From JBDSKH01 sp050245915 (GTDB taxonomy: Bacteria > Actinomycetota > Actinomycetes > Actinomycetales > Microbacteriaceae), in NCBI GenBank assembly GCA_050245915.1, contig JBFWWZ010000009.1, positions 1-64,000 on the forward strand: a stretch of 64,000 nucleotides of DNA, read 5' to 3'. The notes beneath the pieces were generated by a model that saw only the letters and a program-made list of their open reading frames with translations, ran no database searches and had not been told where the DNA came from. This document shows positions 8,408-16,353 of this stretch, piece by piece. The position numbers and the translations under genes were made by a program. Position 1 is the first letter of the stretch; the number at the start of each line of letters is the position of its first letter.

Positions 8408-8476
8408 GGTTTCGATACGCGCCTTCGGCGCTACTCAACCAGCAGTGCCGCGCCTTCGGCGCTACTCAACCAGCAG
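8408..8476. repeat. Palindromic intergenic repeat, right flank (one full plus one partial unit)
   Basis: The full unit at 8408-8440 has arms GGTTTCGATA and CTACTCAACC with a GCGCC-TTC-GGCGC core. A second copy of the core and right arm plus AGCAG occupies 8450-8476. Same family as the repeats at 8021-8053 and 56764-56794. It separates the nuclease gene from the galK stop. Confidence 0.85.
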
Positions 8477-8481
8477 AGCGG

Positions 8482-9678
8482 TCACGCGTCCCGGGCGGCG
8501 CCCCCGGAGGCGGTGACGGTGAAGGTTTCGGGCTGGCCGAAGCCATGCTCCGCGAAACCGCCGTCGACGGCGACCTGCACCCGCGAGACGTCATCCACCG
8601 GGACGAGGGCGATCGCGGCCCCGCCGAACCCGCCGCCGGTCATCCGGGCGCCGAGGGCACCGTTCTGCTGCGCGATCTCGACCGCGAGATCGAGCTCGGG
8701 GGTCGAGATCTCGAAGTCGTCGCGCATCGATCGGTGCGACGCATCGAGGAGCTCGCCGAGCGCTGCGTGATCGTTCGCGCGCAACGCGGCCACGGCATCC
8801 AGCACCCGCTGGTTCTCGGTGACCACGTGCCGCAGCCGGCGGAACGTCTCGTTCGACAGCTTGTCTTCGGCGCGGTCGAGGTCGTCGACGGAGAGGTCGC
8901 GCAGAGCCGGGACGCCCATCAGCAGGGCCGCCTTCTCGCATGAGGCGCGACGTTCGCCGTAGCCGCCGGTCGCATGCTCGTGCTTCACGCCCGTGTCGAT
9001 GACGAGGATCGTGAGTCCCGCCTCGCGGAATCCGAGCGGCACCGACTCGGTGTCGAGCGACCGGCAGTCGAGCAGCACGGCATGGTCGGGGGTGCCGAGC
9101 AGCGACGCCGACTGATCCATGATGCCGGTGGGTGCGCCGACGAAGTCGTTCTCGGCGAGTCGTCCCACCTGCGCCAGCTGCGGCCGGGTGAGGCCGAGCC
9201 GCCACATGTCGTCGAGCGCGAGGGCGACGGCGCACTCGATCGCCGCCGACGACGACAGCCCGGCGCCGACGGGCACGTTCGAGTCGATCATCACGTCGAT
9301 GCCGGGCACGGCGGAGAGATCCGCTCCGTAACGGCTGAGCGCCCACGCGACGCCGGCGGGGTAGGCGGCCCACTCGAGCACGGAACTGTCGATCCCTTCG
9401 CCGTCCGGCTGCCAGGTGTGCAGGTCGGGCAGTTCGAGCTCCATGTACAGGCTGTCGGGGTCGTCGAACGTGCTGCCGATCCGCAGCGTGCTGTCGTTGC
9501 GGGGCCCGGCGGCGACCAGGGTGCGCCGGTCGATCGCGAACGGCAGCACGAAGCCCTCGTTGTAGTCGGTGTGCTCGCCGATCAGGTTCACCCGGCCGGG
9601 CGCCGACCAGATGCCGAGGGGCTTGTGCCCGTAGCGCTCCTGGAAGGCCTGGCGCACGTCGTCACGCAGGTCGGTCAT
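8482..9678 (-). CDS. galK: Galactokinase
   Basis: Phosphorylates alpha-D-galactose to galactose-1-phosphate (Leloir pathway, cytosol). 398 residues. Galactokinase signature GRVNLIGEHTDYNEG is near residues 26-40, GHMP kinase ATP motif VPVGAGLSSSAA near 134-145, and the third motif MTGGGFGGAAIALV near 355-368. ATG at 9678 overlaps the galT stop as ATGA, so galT and galK are co-translated. The 3' end stops five bases from the palindromic repeat cluster. Confidence 0.97.
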   Translation of the reverse strand: MTDLRDDVRQAFQERYGHKPLGIWSAPGRVNLIGEHTDYNEGFVLPFAIDRRTLVAAGPRNDSTLRIGSTFDDPDSLYMELELPDLHTWQPDGEGIDSSVLEWAAYPAGVAWALSRYGADLSAVPGIDVMIDSNVPVGAGLSSSAAIECAVALALDDMWRLGLTRPQLAQVGRLAENDFVGAPTGIMDQSASLLGTPDHAVLLDCRSLDTESVPLGFREAGLTILVIDTGVKHEHATGGYGERRASCEKAALLMGVPALRDLSVDDLDRAEDKLSNETFRRLRHVVTENQRVLDAVAALRANDHAALGELLDASHRSMRDDFEISTPELDLAVEIAQQNGALGARMTGGGFGGAAIALVPVDDVSRVQVAVDGGFAEHGFGQPETFTVTASGGAARDA

Positions 9679-10775
9679 GCCCGTTCGATCGCCTTCCGCA
9701 GGTTGTGCGCGGCCACCTCGGGGAGCACATCGCCGACCCAGGCGCCCATCGCCGACTCCGACCCTGCCAGAAACTTGAGCTTGTCCGCAGCACGGCGCGG
9801 CGAGGTGAGCCGCAGGTGCAGGCGGAAGGTTTCGCGCGCGCGGTGCACCGGCGCCTGGTGCCACGCGGCGATGTACGGGGTCGGGGAGTCGTAGAGGGCG
9901 TCGATGCCGCGCAGCAGCCGCAGATAGAGGGATGCGAGTTCGTCCCGTTCGGCGTCGTCGAGACCGGCGAGATCGGGCACCTGCCGGTGCGGCAGCAGGT
10001 GCACCTCGATGGGCCAGCGTGCGGCGAACGGGACGAATGCGGTCCACCGCTCGCCGCTCAGGACGACCCGTTCCCCGCCCCGCTCGAAGTCCAGGATGCG
10101 GTGGAAAAGGTCGGGCCCGCTGCGGTCGATCGCGTCCAGCGTGCGCATCGTCGTCGGCGTGATGTACGGGTACGCGTAGATCTGACCGTGCGGGTGGTGA
10201 AGAGTGACGCCGATCGCCTCGCCGCGGTTCTCGAACGGGAAGACCTGTTCGACACCGGGAAGCTCGGAGAGGACGGCGGTGCGGTCGGCCCAGGCTTCGA
10301 TCACGGTCCGGGCGCGCGACACCGTCTGGGTGCCGAAGGATCCTTCGTGCTCGGGGCTGAAGCAGACGACCTCGCACCGGCCCACGCTGGTGAGCGTGCG
10401 GCCGAATCCGGGCTCGGCGAGGTCGTCGAGTCCGTCGGGTGCGCCGGGGGTGCCGCCGAGGGCGGGGCCGAACGCCGGGGAGCGGTTCTCGAACACCGCG
10501 ACGTCGTAGACCGACGGCACCTCGGAGGGGTTCGACGGCGTCTGAGGCGCGAGCGGGTCCTGATCGGCCGGCGGCAGGAACACCCGGTTCTGCCGGGCGG
10601 ACGCGATGGAGATCCATTCGCCGGTCAGCACGTCCTGCCGCATCGTCGCCGTCTCGGGGCGGGGGTCGAGGACGCGGGTGTCGATCGCGCGCTCCGGTCC
10701 GAGCGCCGTGTCGGCGTCGTCGTAGTAGATGAGCTCGCGTCCGTCGGCGAGCAGCGTCGCGTGCTTGCTGATCAC
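9675..10775 (-). CDS. galT: Galactose-1-phosphate uridylyltransferase
   Basis: Transfers UMP from UDP-glucose to galactose-1-phosphate. 366 residues. The nucleophilic His lies in HHPHGQIYAYP near residue 192; other landmarks are GEWISIASARQNR (about 52-64), FENRSPAFG (about 95-103) and LLPHRQVPDL (about 261-270). GTG at 10775 is chosen because TATCGT at 10782-10787 on this strand lies six bases before it, giving a leaderless promoter. Divergent from the DeoR regulator across a short spacer with repeated boxes. Confidence 0.95.
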   Translation of the reverse strand: MISKHATLLADGRELIYYDDADTALGPERAIDTRVLDPRPETATMRQDVLTGEWISIASARQNRVFLPPADQDPLAPQTPSNPSEVPSVYDVAVFENRSPAFGPALGGTPGAPDGLDDLAEPGFGRTLTSVGRCEVVCFSPEHEGSFGTQTVSRARTVIEAWADRTAVLSELPGVEQVFPFENRGEAIGVTLHHPHGQIYAYPYITPTTMRTLDAIDRSGPDLFHRILDFERGGERVVLSGERWTAFVPFAARWPIEVHLLPHRQVPDLAGLDDAERDELASLYLRLLRGIDALYDSPTPYIAAWHQAPVHRARETFRLHLRLTSPRRAADKLKFLAGSESAMGAWVGDVLPEVAAHNLRKAIERA

Positions 10776-10780
10776 GGCAT

Positions 10781-10824
10781 TACGATATCGAAAGCGAGGC
10801 TTACGAATACGAAGAGATTCGAAA
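10781..10824. promoter_or_regulatory. Candidate DeoR-family operator cluster between galT and the regulator
   Basis: Three related direct boxes lie in the 56-bp divergent spacer: TACGATATCGAAAG (10781-10794), TACGAATACGAAGA (10802-10815) and GATTCGAAAG (10815-10824). The first overlaps the galT -10 hexamer on the minus strand. The last includes the GAAAGG ribosome site of the regulator gene. The pattern fits repression of both directions by the adjacent DeoR protein. Confidence 0.55.
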
Positions 10825-10831
10825 GGCGACG

Positions 10832-11611
10832 GTGTCCGATCCAGCGGCGGTACGACGCGGCACGCTCGCGCGCCTGCTCTCCGTGCGCGGGTTCCTCCGG
10901 GTCGCCGACGCGAGCCTCGAACTGGGGGTCAGCGAGGTCACCATCCGCGGCGACCTCACCGCGCTGGAACGCGACGGCCGCGCGGTGCGCGTCCACGGGG
11001 GCGCCATGCCGGCGGACGCCGTCCCGCGCGAATCCCCCGTCGAATCCACTCGCGACCAGCGGGCGGGGGCGAAGCGGGCGATCGGCGCCGCGGCCGCCCG
11101 GCTGGTGTCCTCGGGCGACTGCGTGTACCTCGATGCGGGCAGCACCGCGCTCGCCGTCGCCGACGAGCTGCTCGCCCGACGCGAGCTGCACGACGTGATC
11201 GTCGTGACCAGCGCCCTGACGATCGCGCTGGCGATGGAGCCCGGCATCCCGCGCTTCGAGGTGGTCGTGACGGGCGGGACGCTGCGGCCGCTCCAGCATT
11301 CGCTGGTGAACCCGTTCGCAGGCGCGATGCTCGCCGCGCTGCGGTTCGATCTCGCCTTCATCGGCTGCAACGGCATCCACGCGGAGCATGGGGTGACCAA
11401 CGTGAACCTCCCCGAAGCCGAGGTGAAGACCCTGGCGATGCGGTCAGCGGGCCGGTCGGTGCTGGTCGCCGACGGCAGCAAGCTGGGACGCACCGACCCG
11501 GCGGTCATCGGGACGCTGGCCGACTTCGACCGGCTGATCACCGCCGGTCCCGCGCCCGAGGGCGCCGCCGACGCCGTGCGGAACGCCGGTCTGGTGGTGA
11601 CCGACGCCTAG
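10832..11611 (+). CDS. DeoR/GlpR-family transcriptional regulator of the galactose genes
   Basis: 259 residues. N-terminal winged HTH has the DeoR signature (RVADASLELGVSEVTIRGDL, about 25-44) followed by the HGGAMP linker. The C-terminal sugar-phosphate-binding isomerase-like domain shows DAGSTALAVAD (about 99-109), VVTGGTLRPLQHSLV (about 147-161) and VADGSKLGR near 210. GTG at 10832 follows a GAAAGG site. Position between galT-galK and two galM-like genes makes it the likely local repressor, released by a phosphorylated sugar. Confidence 0.9.
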   Translation: MSDPAAVRRGTLARLLSVRGFLRVADASLELGVSEVTIRGDLTALERDGRAVRVHGGAMPADAVPRESPVESTRDQRAGAKRAIGAAAARLVSSGDCVYLDAGSTALAVADELLARRELHDVIVVTSALTIALAMEPGIPRFEVVVTGGTLRPLQHSLVNPFAGAMLAALRFDLAFIGCNGIHAEHGVTNVNLPEAEVKTLAMRSAGRSVLVADGSKLGRTDPAVIGTLADFDRLITAGPAPEGAADAVRNAGLVVTDA

Positions 11612-11620
11612 GCTGGCCGC

Positions 11621-12544
11621 GTGAGCATCCCGTTCAGCGGCGACCGGATCACCCTCGCGCGCGATGCGGCGGCCGCCGAGATCGGCCTGGTTGCGGCGGT
11701 GCTGTGCGAGCTGAGCGTCGGTGGCGTGCGGCTCACCGAGACTGTCCCGCCCGACACCCTGCCGCCGATGGGCTGCGGGATCGTGCTCGCGCCGTGGCCC
11801 AACCGGGTGCGCGACGGTCGCTGGATGCTCGACGGCGAACCGCAGCAGCTCGATCTCACCGAGCCCGCGCTCGGCAACGCCTCCCACGGCCTGCTGCGCA
11901 ACACCGCTTATCACGTGCTCGAACGGCGTCCGGATGTCGTGCGACTCGGCGCGCACATCCCGGCCCAGCACGGCTGGCCTTTCGCCCTCGACACCTGGGT
12001 GCGGTACGCACTCGAGCCGGACGGGCTGACCGTGACCCACGGCGCCCGGAACGCCGGCGAGAGGCCCGCGCCGTGGGCGGTCGGCGCGCACCCGTACTTC
12101 CGCATCGGCGAGACGCCGGTCGAACGGCTGACCGTCGTCGTCGACCGCCCCGAGTACCTCGAGCTCGACGACCGGCTCGTCCCCGTCGCCGTGCGGCAGG
12201 TGGCGGATACCCCGTTCGATCTGCGGTCGCCGCGCACGCTGGCCGACGTCGACGTGAACGTCGCCTACGGCGACAGCGAGGCGTTCATCGGCCGCTCCGA
12301 GGCGGCCTGGCTGTGCGCGCCCGACGGCTCGAGCCTGGCGCTGTGGCTGGATGAGGAATTCACCTGGATCCAGGTCTACACGCCGCGCGACTTCCCCCGC
12401 GCGGACGGGACGGGCCCGGCTATCGCGATCGAGCCCATGTCGGCCGCCCCCGACGCGCTGAACTCCGGTCGCGGACTCGTCTGGCTGGCTCCCGGCGCCG
12501 AATGGCAGGCGTCCTGGGGCGTGCGGTACGCGCCCGCGCTCTAG
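11621..12544 (+). CDS. Aldose 1-epimerase family protein (first of a tandem pair)
   Basis: 307 residues, GalM-like beta-sandwich. Landmarks are LAPWPNRVRDGRW (about 54-66), SHGLLRN (about 88-94), QHGWPFALDTWVRYAL (about 110-125) and VGAHPYFR (about 152-159), with substrate-site His and Arg residues. GTG at 11621 lies six bases after TAGGCT (11609-11614), so this gene probably has its own leaderless promoter inside the DeoR gene end. It likely interconverts anomers of galactose or a related aldose for galK. Confidence 0.88.
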   Translation: MSIPFSGDRITLARDAAAAEIGLVAAVLCELSVGGVRLTETVPPDTLPPMGCGIVLAPWPNRVRDGRWMLDGEPQQLDLTEPALGNASHGLLRNTAYHVLERRPDVVRLGAHIPAQHGWPFALDTWVRYALEPDGLTVTHGARNAGERPAPWAVGAHPYFRIGETPVERLTVVVDRPEYLELDDRLVPVAVRQVADTPFDLRSPRTLADVDVNVAYGDSEAFIGRSEAAWLCAPDGSSLALWLDEEFTWIQVYTPRDFPRADGTGPAIAIEPMSAAPDALNSGRGLVWLAPGAEWQASWGVRYAPAL

Positions 12545-12554
12545 GCTGGCACCC

Positions 12555-13460
12555 GTGCACATCCCCCTCGTCCTCGGCGATGTCCGTGCCGAGATCGGCA
12601 CCGTCGCGGCCCGCCTGCGCTCGCTGACCGTCGGCGGCGTGCACCTCACCGAGCCCGCCGAGGGCGACGGTCTGCCCCCGTTCTGCAGCGGCATCTCGCT
12701 GGCTCCCTGGCCCAACCGCGTGCGTGACGCGCGCTGGACCCTGGATGGGGCCGCGCAGCAGCTCGACATCACCGAGCCCGACCGCGGCGGGGCACTCCAC
12801 GGCCTGCTGCAGTTCACCGACCACGCCGTGCTCGATCAGACCCCGGATGCCGTGACGCTGGGCGCGTTCATCGCCCCCCAGCACGGCTGGCCCTTCGCCC
12901 TCGACACCTGGGTGCGGTTCGCGCTTCAGCCGGATGGCATCACCGTCACACATGGCGCCCGCAACCGCTCGTCGCGCCCGGCGCCGTGGGCGACGGGAAC
13001 GCATCCCTTCGTGCGTGTCGGCGACGTGCCCACCGAGACGGTCACCCTGACCGCGCCCGCCGCCACCTACTTCGAGGTCGACGACCGGCTGAACCCGACG
13101 GCGGAATCGCCGGTGACGCCCGAGGTCGACCTGCGCGCTCCCCGGCCCGTGGGGGAGCTGTCGCTCGACACCGCGTACGGCTCGCTGGCCCACGCCGATC
13201 CGGCGGGCGGACGCGGCGACACCGCGTGGCTCACCGCCCCCGACGGCTCCCGGACGACCGTCTGGCAGGACCTCGACTGGGGCTACCTCCAGGTCTTCAC
13301 CACTCCGCGGTACCCCCGCGGTGCCGAGCTCGTGACCGCTGTCGCGATCGAGCCGATGACCGCGCCGCCCGACGCGCTGAACTCCGGTCAGGGACTGATC
13401 TGGCTGGAGCCCGACCGCACGTGGGAGGGGTCGTGGGGCCTGCGGTACAGCGCACCATGA
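12555..13460 (+). CDS. Aldose 1-epimerase family protein (second of a tandem pair)
   Basis: 301 residues and closely similar to its neighbour: LAPWPNRVRDARW, HGLLQF, QHGWPFALDTWVRFAL, TGTHPFVRVG and the C-terminal SGQGLIWLEP all align with the first copy. The pair looks like an old tandem duplication. GTG at 12555 is preceded by TAGGCT (12542-12547) with a 7-base gap, again leaderless-like. The 3' end overlaps the next start as ATGA. One copy may have a different sugar specificity, which sequence alone cannot show. Confidence 0.87.
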   Translation: MHIPLVLGDVRAEIGTVAARLRSLTVGGVHLTEPAEGDGLPPFCSGISLAPWPNRVRDARWTLDGAAQQLDITEPDRGGALHGLLQFTDHAVLDQTPDAVTLGAFIAPQHGWPFALDTWVRFALQPDGITVTHGARNRSSRPAPWATGTHPFVRVGDVPTETVTLTAPAATYFEVDDRLNPTAESPVTPEVDLRAPRPVGELSLDTAYGSLAHADPAGGRGDTAWLTAPDGSRTTVWQDLDWGYLQVFTTPRYPRGAELVTAVAIEPMTAPPDALNSGQGLIWLEPDRTWEGSWGLRYSAP

Positions 13461-14515
13461 GCCGTCGCGCCGACCTGCGCCGCTGGCGGAAGTACCTCGC
13501 CGACGAACGCGCGGAGGCGGCCGTCTACCGCGAGCTCGCCGAACGCAAGACCGGGGAGGAGCGGACGATCCTGCTCGGTCTCGCGGAGGCCGAGGGGCGG
13601 CACGAAGCCCACTGGCTCGCGCTGCTCGGCGACGACGCCGGCAGCCCCCGCACCGACCTGCGGACCCGGCTGCTGGTGTTCCTGGCCCGGCATTTCGGCA
13701 GCCTGTTCGTGCTCGCCCTGGCGCAGCGGGCGGAGGCGCGCTCGCCGTACGACGACGATGACGACGCCACCGACCGGATGGCGGCCGACGAGCGGATCCA
13801 CGGCGAGGTGGTGCGCGGACTCGCGGCGCGCGGCCGCACGCGCGCGGCCGGCAGCTTCCGGGCCGCGGTGTTCGGGGCCAACGACGGCCTCGTCAGCAAC
13901 CTGGCCCTGGTGCTCGGGATCGGGGCGACCGGCGTGCCGCCGCTGACGGTGCTGTTCACCGGTATTGCCGGCCTGCTGGCCGGCGCGTTGTCGATGGGTG
14001 CGGGGGAGTACGTCTCGGTGCGTTCCCAGCGCGAGCTGCTCGAGGCATCCCGGCCCGACCCGGCATCGCACTCGGCGCTGGCCCACCTCGATGTGGACGC
14101 GAACGAGCTCGCGCTGGTGTACCGCGCACGGGGCATGACGGAGGCGGACGCTGCCGCGCAGGCGGCGAACGTGCTCGCCACCCTGCACCTCGACAGCGAG
14201 GATCCGCAGGCAGGCGGCGCCGAGCCGCCGGAGGCCCTGGGGTCCGCGTGGGGTGCGGCCCTGTCGAGCTTCCTGTTCTTCGCGTCGGGCGCGCTCATCC
14301 CCGTGCTGCCGTACATCTTCGGGGCGTCCGGCTTCCCGGCCGTCGTGATCGCGGCGGCGGCGGTCGGGCTCGCGCTGATGGGCACAGGGGCCGTCGTCGG
14401 CGTGTTGTCGGGTGCCTCCCCTCTCAAGCGTGCGCTGCGTCAGCTCGCGATCGGTTTCGGCGCGGCCGCCGTGACCTACTGCCTCGGGCTGCTGTTCGGC
14501 GCAACGGTCGGCTGA
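13457..14515 (+). CDS. VIT1/CCC1-family iron/manganese transporter with ferritin-like N-terminal domain
   Basis: 352 residues. The N-terminal 130 residues resemble a rubrerythrin/ferritin-like helical domain (YLADERAEAAVYRELAERK, then EAEGRHEAHW), with acidic and His residues able to bind iron. The C-terminal part is the VIT fold: FGANDGLVSNLALVLGIGATG near 140-160, LLAGALSMGAGEYVSVRSQREL near 175-196, then three hydrophobic helices to the end. The domain order matches membrane-bound ferritin-like (MbfA-type) exporters that move Fe2+ or Mn2+ across the membrane. ATGA overlap with the epimerase. Confidence 0.88.
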   Translation: MSRRADLRRWRKYLADERAEAAVYRELAERKTGEERTILLGLAEAEGRHEAHWLALLGDDAGSPRTDLRTRLLVFLARHFGSLFVLALAQRAEARSPYDDDDDATDRMAADERIHGEVVRGLAARGRTRAAGSFRAAVFGANDGLVSNLALVLGIGATGVPPLTVLFTGIAGLLAGALSMGAGEYVSVRSQRELLEASRPDPASHSALAHLDVDANELALVYRARGMTEADAAAQAANVLATLHLDSEDPQAGGAEPPEALGSAWGAALSSFLFFASGALIPVLPYIFGASGFPAVVIAAAAVGLALMGTGAVVGVLSGASPLKRALRQLAIGFGAAAVTYCLGLLFGATVG

Positions 14516-14521
14516 CCGGAG

Positions 14522-14833
14522 TCAGATCGGGGCCGCGCCGGCGGTGTGCAGGGTCTCGATCAGCCGCCTGACGACGCGCGCGGCTGTCTCGGTGGTGATG
14601 TCGATGCCGTCTTCGCCGTCGCCGATGTACACCGCGACTACCGGGTCGCCGTGTTCGGCATGCAATTCGATCAACAGCTCGACGCCGTGGACGTCGTGGG
14701 GTGGTGCCGAACGAAGCGCGATCCCGGGCACCGTCACCGTCGCCCCGCGGTGCCTGCGCCGCCCTCGCCCGTCTTCGGCGGCGTGATCGGCGACGCACCA
14801 CGGCGGGCACGGTGTGGAATCCGGTTGGTGCAT
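14522..14833 (-). CDS. Small conserved actinobacterial protein (DUF6907-like)
   Basis: 103 residues. The N-terminal CPPWCVADH motif (about 9-17) followed by His/Arg residues, then a beta-rich C-terminal half (VELLIELHAEHGDPVVAVYIGDG), matches the pattern I associate with DUF6907 proteins. Function unknown; the Cys-x-x-x-Cys/His cluster may bind zinc. A strong ribosome site GAGGAGG precedes ATG 14833. The stop lies 6 bases from the convergent VIT gene. Confidence 0.7.
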   Translation of the reverse strand: MHQPDSTPCPPWCVADHAAEDGRGRRRHRGATVTVPGIALRSAPPHDVHGVELLIELHAEHGDPVVAVYIGDGEDGIDITTETAARVVRRLIETLHTAGAAPI

Positions 14834-15010
14834 GCGGCTGCCTCCTCGATCGGTTGCTGAAGGCTAGGTCCGGACAGCGACATCTGTCGGTGACGTGGGA
14901 GGAACCCGGCTCCGCGCGAGGAGGGGAAGGGATGGTCGTCGAGGGACCCCCGGCGCGCGGGGTGCGAGCGCCAGGGACCCCTCATCAGAAGAATACTCAT
15001 CGGTATGTAG

Positions 15011-15033
15011 ACTTTCAAGTATCATTTCGAAAT
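15011..15033. promoter_or_regulatory. Paired palindromes upstream of the controller-like HTH gene
   Basis: Two 10-bp inverted repeats lie three bases apart: ACTTTCAAGT (15011-15020) and ATTTCGAAAT (15024-15033). They share the form A-Y-T-T-N-N-A-A-R-T. They sit in an unusually AT-rich patch 10-32 bases before the HTH gene. Tandem short palindromes are how restriction-modification controller proteins arrange their autoregulatory C-boxes. The rest of 14834-15042 shows no other gene or clear signal. Confidence 0.45.
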
Positions 15034-15042
15034 CGTTGACCT

Positions 15043-15261
15043 GTGGAAGGTGACTTGCAGCGCATCGCCGGCGCCAACATCCGGGCCTATCGCATGCGCA
15101 AGGGGATGAGCCAGGAAGAACTGGCGGACGAGCTCGGCGTGCATCGCACCTACATGGGCGGTGTCGAGCGCGGAGAACGCAACCTCACGCTGCGCTCGCT
15201 CGAGCGTCTCGCCGGGCGCATGGGCGTCGACCCCGTCGCTCTGCTCGCGCCCCCCGACTAG
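15043..15261 (+). CDS. Short XRE-family HTH protein, controller (C) protein-like
   Basis: 72 residues, all one HTH_3 domain: ANIRAYRMRKGMSQEELADELGVHRTY then ERGERNLTLRSLERLAGRMGVDP. The HRTY and ERGERN pattern is frequent in controller proteins of restriction-modification systems and in small XRE repressors. No methylase or restriction gene is nearby, so it is an orphan here. Start is uncertain: GTG 15043, or TTG 15055 which follows GGAAGG closely. Paired palindromes upstream suggest autoregulation. Confidence 0.8.
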   Translation: MEGDLQRIAGANIRAYRMRKGMSQEELADELGVHRTYMGGVERGERNLTLRSLERLAGRMGVDPVALLAPPD

Positions 15262-15328
15262 CCCCCCGCCCGAGGGTCGCCCGAACGCGGGACTGCCCGC
15301 GCCGGATGCGCGGGCGTACCGTCCGAGC

Positions 15329-15499
15329 ATGTCCGACACACACGACCGCACGCCGCAGAGCCGCAGCGCGCACGTGCTGGACGCCGCGCACGACCATGAG
15401 TTCACCTGGCCCCGCTGCGACGCCTGCCACGAGCCACTGGACTTCCACTCCATCGAGGATGACCCGACCTGGTTCTGCGGGGAGTGCGGGACGGTTTAA
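15329..15499 (+). CDS. Small zinc-ribbon-like protein
   Basis: 56 residues. Two Cys pairs, CDACH (about 30-34) and CGECG (about 50-54), in a compact C-terminal half suggest a single zinc ribbon. ATG 15329 lies six bases after TACCGT (15317-15322), a leaderless arrangement. Function unknown. The downstream AraC gene has its -10 hexamer overlapping this gene's TAA stop. Confidence 0.65.
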   Translation: MSDTHDRTPQSRSAHVLDAAHDHEFTWPRCDACHEPLDFHSIEDDPTWFCGECGTV

Positions 15500-15508
15500 C
15501 CTGACGGC

Positions 15509-15901
15509 ATGAGACGCGAGGATCTGGTGCTGTTGCGCCGGGCCCGCGACCGCATGGACCGCGACTTCGCGGAGCCCCTCGACGTGCCGGCGCTCGCCGC
15601 AGGGGCCCACATGTCGGCGGGGCACTTCTCGCGGCTGTTCCGGGAGGCGTACGGCGAGACCCCGTACAGCCACCTGATGACCCGGCGCATCGAGCGCGCC
15701 AAAGAGCTGCTGCGGCGCGGGGAGCTGAGCGTCACCGACGTGTGCATCGCCGTCGGCTGTACCTCGCTCGGCTCGTTCAGCGCGCGATTCACCGAGCTCG
15801 TCGGCGAGACCCCCAGCGCGTACCGGGCACGGGATCACAGCGGCTTCGCCGACGTGCCCAGCTATTTCGCGAAGATCCAGACCAGACCGATCAGGAACTG
15901 A
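15509..15901 (+). CDS. AraC-family regulator consisting only of the DNA-binding domain
   Basis: 130 residues, covering two HTH motifs without a ligand-binding domain: DVPALAAGAHMSAGHFSRLFREAYGE and DVCIAVGCTSLGSFSARFTELVG. MSAGHFSRLFR is the classical recognition region. TAACCT (15497-15502) lies six bases before ATG 15509. Followed 37 bases later by a VOC protein; AraC-VOC pairs are common in actinobacteria and suggest that it controls that gene. Confidence 0.9.
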   Translation: MRREDLVLLRRARDRMDRDFAEPLDVPALAAGAHMSAGHFSRLFREAYGETPYSHLMTRRIERAKELLRRGELSVTDVCIAVGCTSLGSFSARFTELVGETPSAYRARDHSGFADVPSYFAKIQTRPIRN

Positions 15902-15938
15902 GAAGCACAGGGCCGCACCGTCTGCGTAGCCTGGCCGC

Positions 15939-16343
15939 ATGACCACGATCACCGTCGCATCCACGTTCATCCCCATCGACGACGTCGACGCCGCGCTCGG
16001 CTTCTACCGCGACACTCTCGGGTACGAGGTACAGCAAGACGTCGAGCTCGAGGGGATGCACTGGATCACCCTGACCAACCCCGCGCAGCCCGACCTCAGC
16101 GTCGTGCTCGAATCGGTCGGCGCCGGGGCGCCGGGCGACAAGGAGGTGCTGGGAGACCTGCTCGCCAAGGGCGTCCTCGGCCGCATCCTGTTCGCCACCG
16201 ACGACTGCGATGCCACCTTCGAGAAGCTGCGGGCAGCCGGGGCCGAGGTGCTGCAGGAGCCGATGGATCAGTTCTGGGGTGTGCGCGACTGCGCGTTCCG
16301 CGACCCGGCGGGCAACGCGCTGCGCTTCCAGCAGCGGCTCTGA
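15939..16343 (+). CDS. VOC-fold (glyoxalase/bleomycin resistance-like) protein
   Basis: 134 residues forming one glyoxalase/vicinal-oxygen-chelate unit: IPIDDVDAALGFYRDTLGYEV at the start and VRDCAFRDPAGNALRF at the end. The candidate metal residues are His near 40, Glu in VLESVG and a terminal position in the last strand. No specific substrate is indicated. ATG lies six bases after TAGCCT (15927-15932), so it has its own leaderless-type promoter and is likely under the adjacent AraC protein. Confidence 0.85.
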   Translation: MTTITVASTFIPIDDVDAALGFYRDTLGYEVQQDVELEGMHWITLTNPAQPDLSVVLESVGAGAPGDKEVLGDLLAKGVLGRILFATDDCDATFEKLRAAGAEVLQEPMDQFWGVRDCAFRDPAGNALRFQQRL

Positions 16344-16353
16344 GTCGCCGGGT

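Larger units (their letters stand above)
8016..8476. mobile_element. Candidate mobile unit: GIY-YIG gene bracketed by inverted palindromic repeats
   Basis: The 16-base sequence CTGCTGGTTGAGTAGC at 8016-8031 reappears in inverted orientation at 8430-8445 and again at 8461-8476. Each copy belongs to a palindromic element of about 33 bp. The only gene inside is a small GIY-YIG nuclease. The layout resembles REP/RAYT-type units in which a nuclease gene sits between REP sequences. Mobility is inferred; no target-site duplication was identified. Confidence 0.5.

Noticed and set aside
14734..15018. 94-codon minus-strand frame before the DUF6907-like gene
   Set aside because: Arg/Pro/Ser-rich without motifs, overlaps the DUF6907-like gene in another frame and lacks a ribosome site.
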